Origin: Methanomassiliicoccales archaeon | GTDB lineage: Archaea > Thermoplasmatota > Thermoplasmata > RBG-16-68-12 > SOIM01 | Length of the DNA: 64,000 bases | Direction: 5' to 3' | Assembly: GCA_004377185.1 (NCBI GenBank) | Contig: SOIM01000021.1 | Coordinates: forward strand, 62,001 to 126,000 | Part shown: positions 63,158 through 64,000 of the stretch, in pieces | Numbering within the stretch: position 1 is the first letter of the stretch | Layout of the letters: the number at the start of each line of letters is the position of its first letter | Notes under the pieces: model-generated | The model's input: the letters and a program-made list of their open reading frames with translations, nothing else | Databases searched by the model: none | Told to the model about the DNA's origin: nothing | Program-made: the position numbers and the translations under genes

Positions 63158-64000
63158 TGTCTCTTGCCAATCCCTTTGTAAACAAAACCTTCCTTGATGC
63201 ACTTCTTCCTGTCAAACAGGTTTCTTCCGTCTATGATTATCGGTGTTCTCATCTTCTGAACGAGGTTCTTCAGTTTTAGGCTCTTGTAGCGAGAATGTCC
63301 TGTTACGAATATGGCGCAGTCCGCTCCAACCAGTGCGTCGTTGAGGTTTCCAGTCAGTTCGATTCCTTCCGCACCCTTCACGTACGGATCGTGGACAATG
63401 ACTTCTGCACCGCTCTTGGCAAAGTGTTCGATAATTGGAAGAGCAGGAGTATTTCGCACATCGTCAGAGTCCTCAATGAATGCGTAGCCCATGACGGCTA
63501 TCTTGGCTCCTTTGGATTTGACTTTGGACTGAGTAAGCGCTTCCTCTGCCAAGTCAATCATGTGATGCGGCATGGAATCGTTGATCTCCCTCGAAGTGGG
63601 GATTATCTTGGGCTTGAAAGTCTCGCCAGAACCGTGCAACAACAACCAAGGATCCTTCGGCACACAATGACCACCCACGCCCGCACCGGGAAGAAGCATT
63701 TGCCTCCCGGGAGATGTGTTCACAAGCTTCTGGACTTCAAAGGCATCTATTCCCAACTCCTCACAGAGGTAGGCCAGCTCATTCGCAAATGCTATCTGAG
63801 TGTCCCTGTAGGTGTTCTCGGCAGTCTTCACCACCTCTGCCGTCAGAGAATCGGTGAGGTACAGCTTCCCTTTGACTATCTTCTTGTAAAGCTCTTTTGC
63901 TTTCTTTGCACTCTCTTCATTGATTCCACCGATGATTCTGTCAAGTTCCTTCAGGTTCTTTAGAAGGACCCCAACAGCGACCCTCTCAGGACAGTGAGCA
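63154..64000 (-). CDS. UDP-N-acetylhexosamine 6-dehydrogenase, WbpA/WecC-like (N-terminus beyond window)
   Basis: The C-terminal 281 residues are visible; the gene enters from the right edge. CPERVAVG, NTYRDTQIAFANELA, GAGVGGHCVPKDP and GYAFIEDSDDVRNTP are typical of UDP-glucose/UDP-acetylhexosamine dehydrogenases, which make the uronic acid in two NAD-dependent steps. With the three genes to its left it would supply UDP-GlcNAcA, the pathway's starting uronate. UDP-ManNAc as substrate is an alternative. Confidence 0.85.
   Translation of the reverse strand, partial: AHCPERVAVGVLLKNLKELDRIIGGINEESAKKAKELYKKIVKGKLYLTDSLTAEVVKTAENTYRDTQIAFANELAYLCEELGIDAFEVQKLVNTSPGRQMLLPGAGVGGHCVPKDPWLLLHGSGETFKPKIIPTSREINDSMPHHMIDLAEEALTQSKVKSKGAKIAVMGYAFIEDSDDVRNTPALPIIEHFAKSGAEVIVHDPYVKGAEGIELTGNLNDALVGADCAIFVTGHSRYKSLKLKNLVQKMRTPIIIDGRNLFDRKKCIKEGFVYKGIGKRH

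Overview
The window is archaeal chromosome, most likely from an uncultivated euryarchaeon related to Thermoplasmatota. Archaeal markers include RPA with its COG3390 partner gene, diphthamide synthase Dph5, Trm5, ribosomal protein L40e, split GMP synthase (GuaAa and GuaAb), Mut7-C, a PAC2-family protein, RtcA and DUF131. Many genes have a TATA-like box 25-32 bp before the start and apparently leaderless or very short-leader transcripts. Several starts are GTG or TTG. I saw no rRNA, tRNA, CRISPR array or insertion sequence. The lineage is an inference from gene content only.

Bases 1-20200 are an accessory, surface-oriented region. It holds a membrane-spanning regulator cut by the left edge (FG-GAP ectodomain, membrane segments, winged helix), an MMPL/RND exporter, and a second membrane-spanning regulator (Ig-like repeats, beta-helix, membrane segments, two winged helices). 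Next come a zinc-ribbon/TPR membrane protein, a PrsW-like membrane protein with a transglutaminase-like protein, and a rimI-type acetyltransferase with a DUF5817-like protein. The region ends with a giant PKD surface protein and, beside it, the wreck of a tandem copy.

Bases 20200-34400 hold asnS, a small gene behind a 24-bp palindrome, and a seven-gene operon with two complete sets of 2-oxoacid:ferredoxin oxidoreductase subunits sharing one ferredoxin. A third, very short relative of the membrane regulators, a DUF6125 protein, an acyl-CoA dehydrogenase, a dCTP deaminase/dUTPase-like protein, the divergent trm5/dph5 pair with overlapping start codons, and a methyltransferase follow.

Bases 34500-53430 are mostly housekeeping: rpa, its COG3390 partner, two RecA/KaiC-like ATPases (the first with a broken Walker A motif), purC-ilvE-sucC-sucD, topA, rpl40e, an orphan peptide-binding protein, a possible S-adenosylhomocysteine recycling set (ahcY, HAD phosphatase, PfkB kinase), and purE-guaAb-guaAa.

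Bases 53430-64000 hold a SerA-like dehydrogenase, DUF131, a paralogue of the palindrome-associated small gene, several small membrane proteins, Mut7-C with the riboflavin-pathway reductase, a PAC2 protein, and a ribbon-helix-helix-like gene with rtcA. The window closes with a nucleotide-sugar set (WbpD-, WbpE-, WbpB- and WbpA-like) that would make a diacetamido-uronic acid donor for surface glycans. The most distinctive themes are the family of membrane-spanning winged-helix regulators, the small proteins behind palindromes, and the modular surface protein with a clean propeller insertion.
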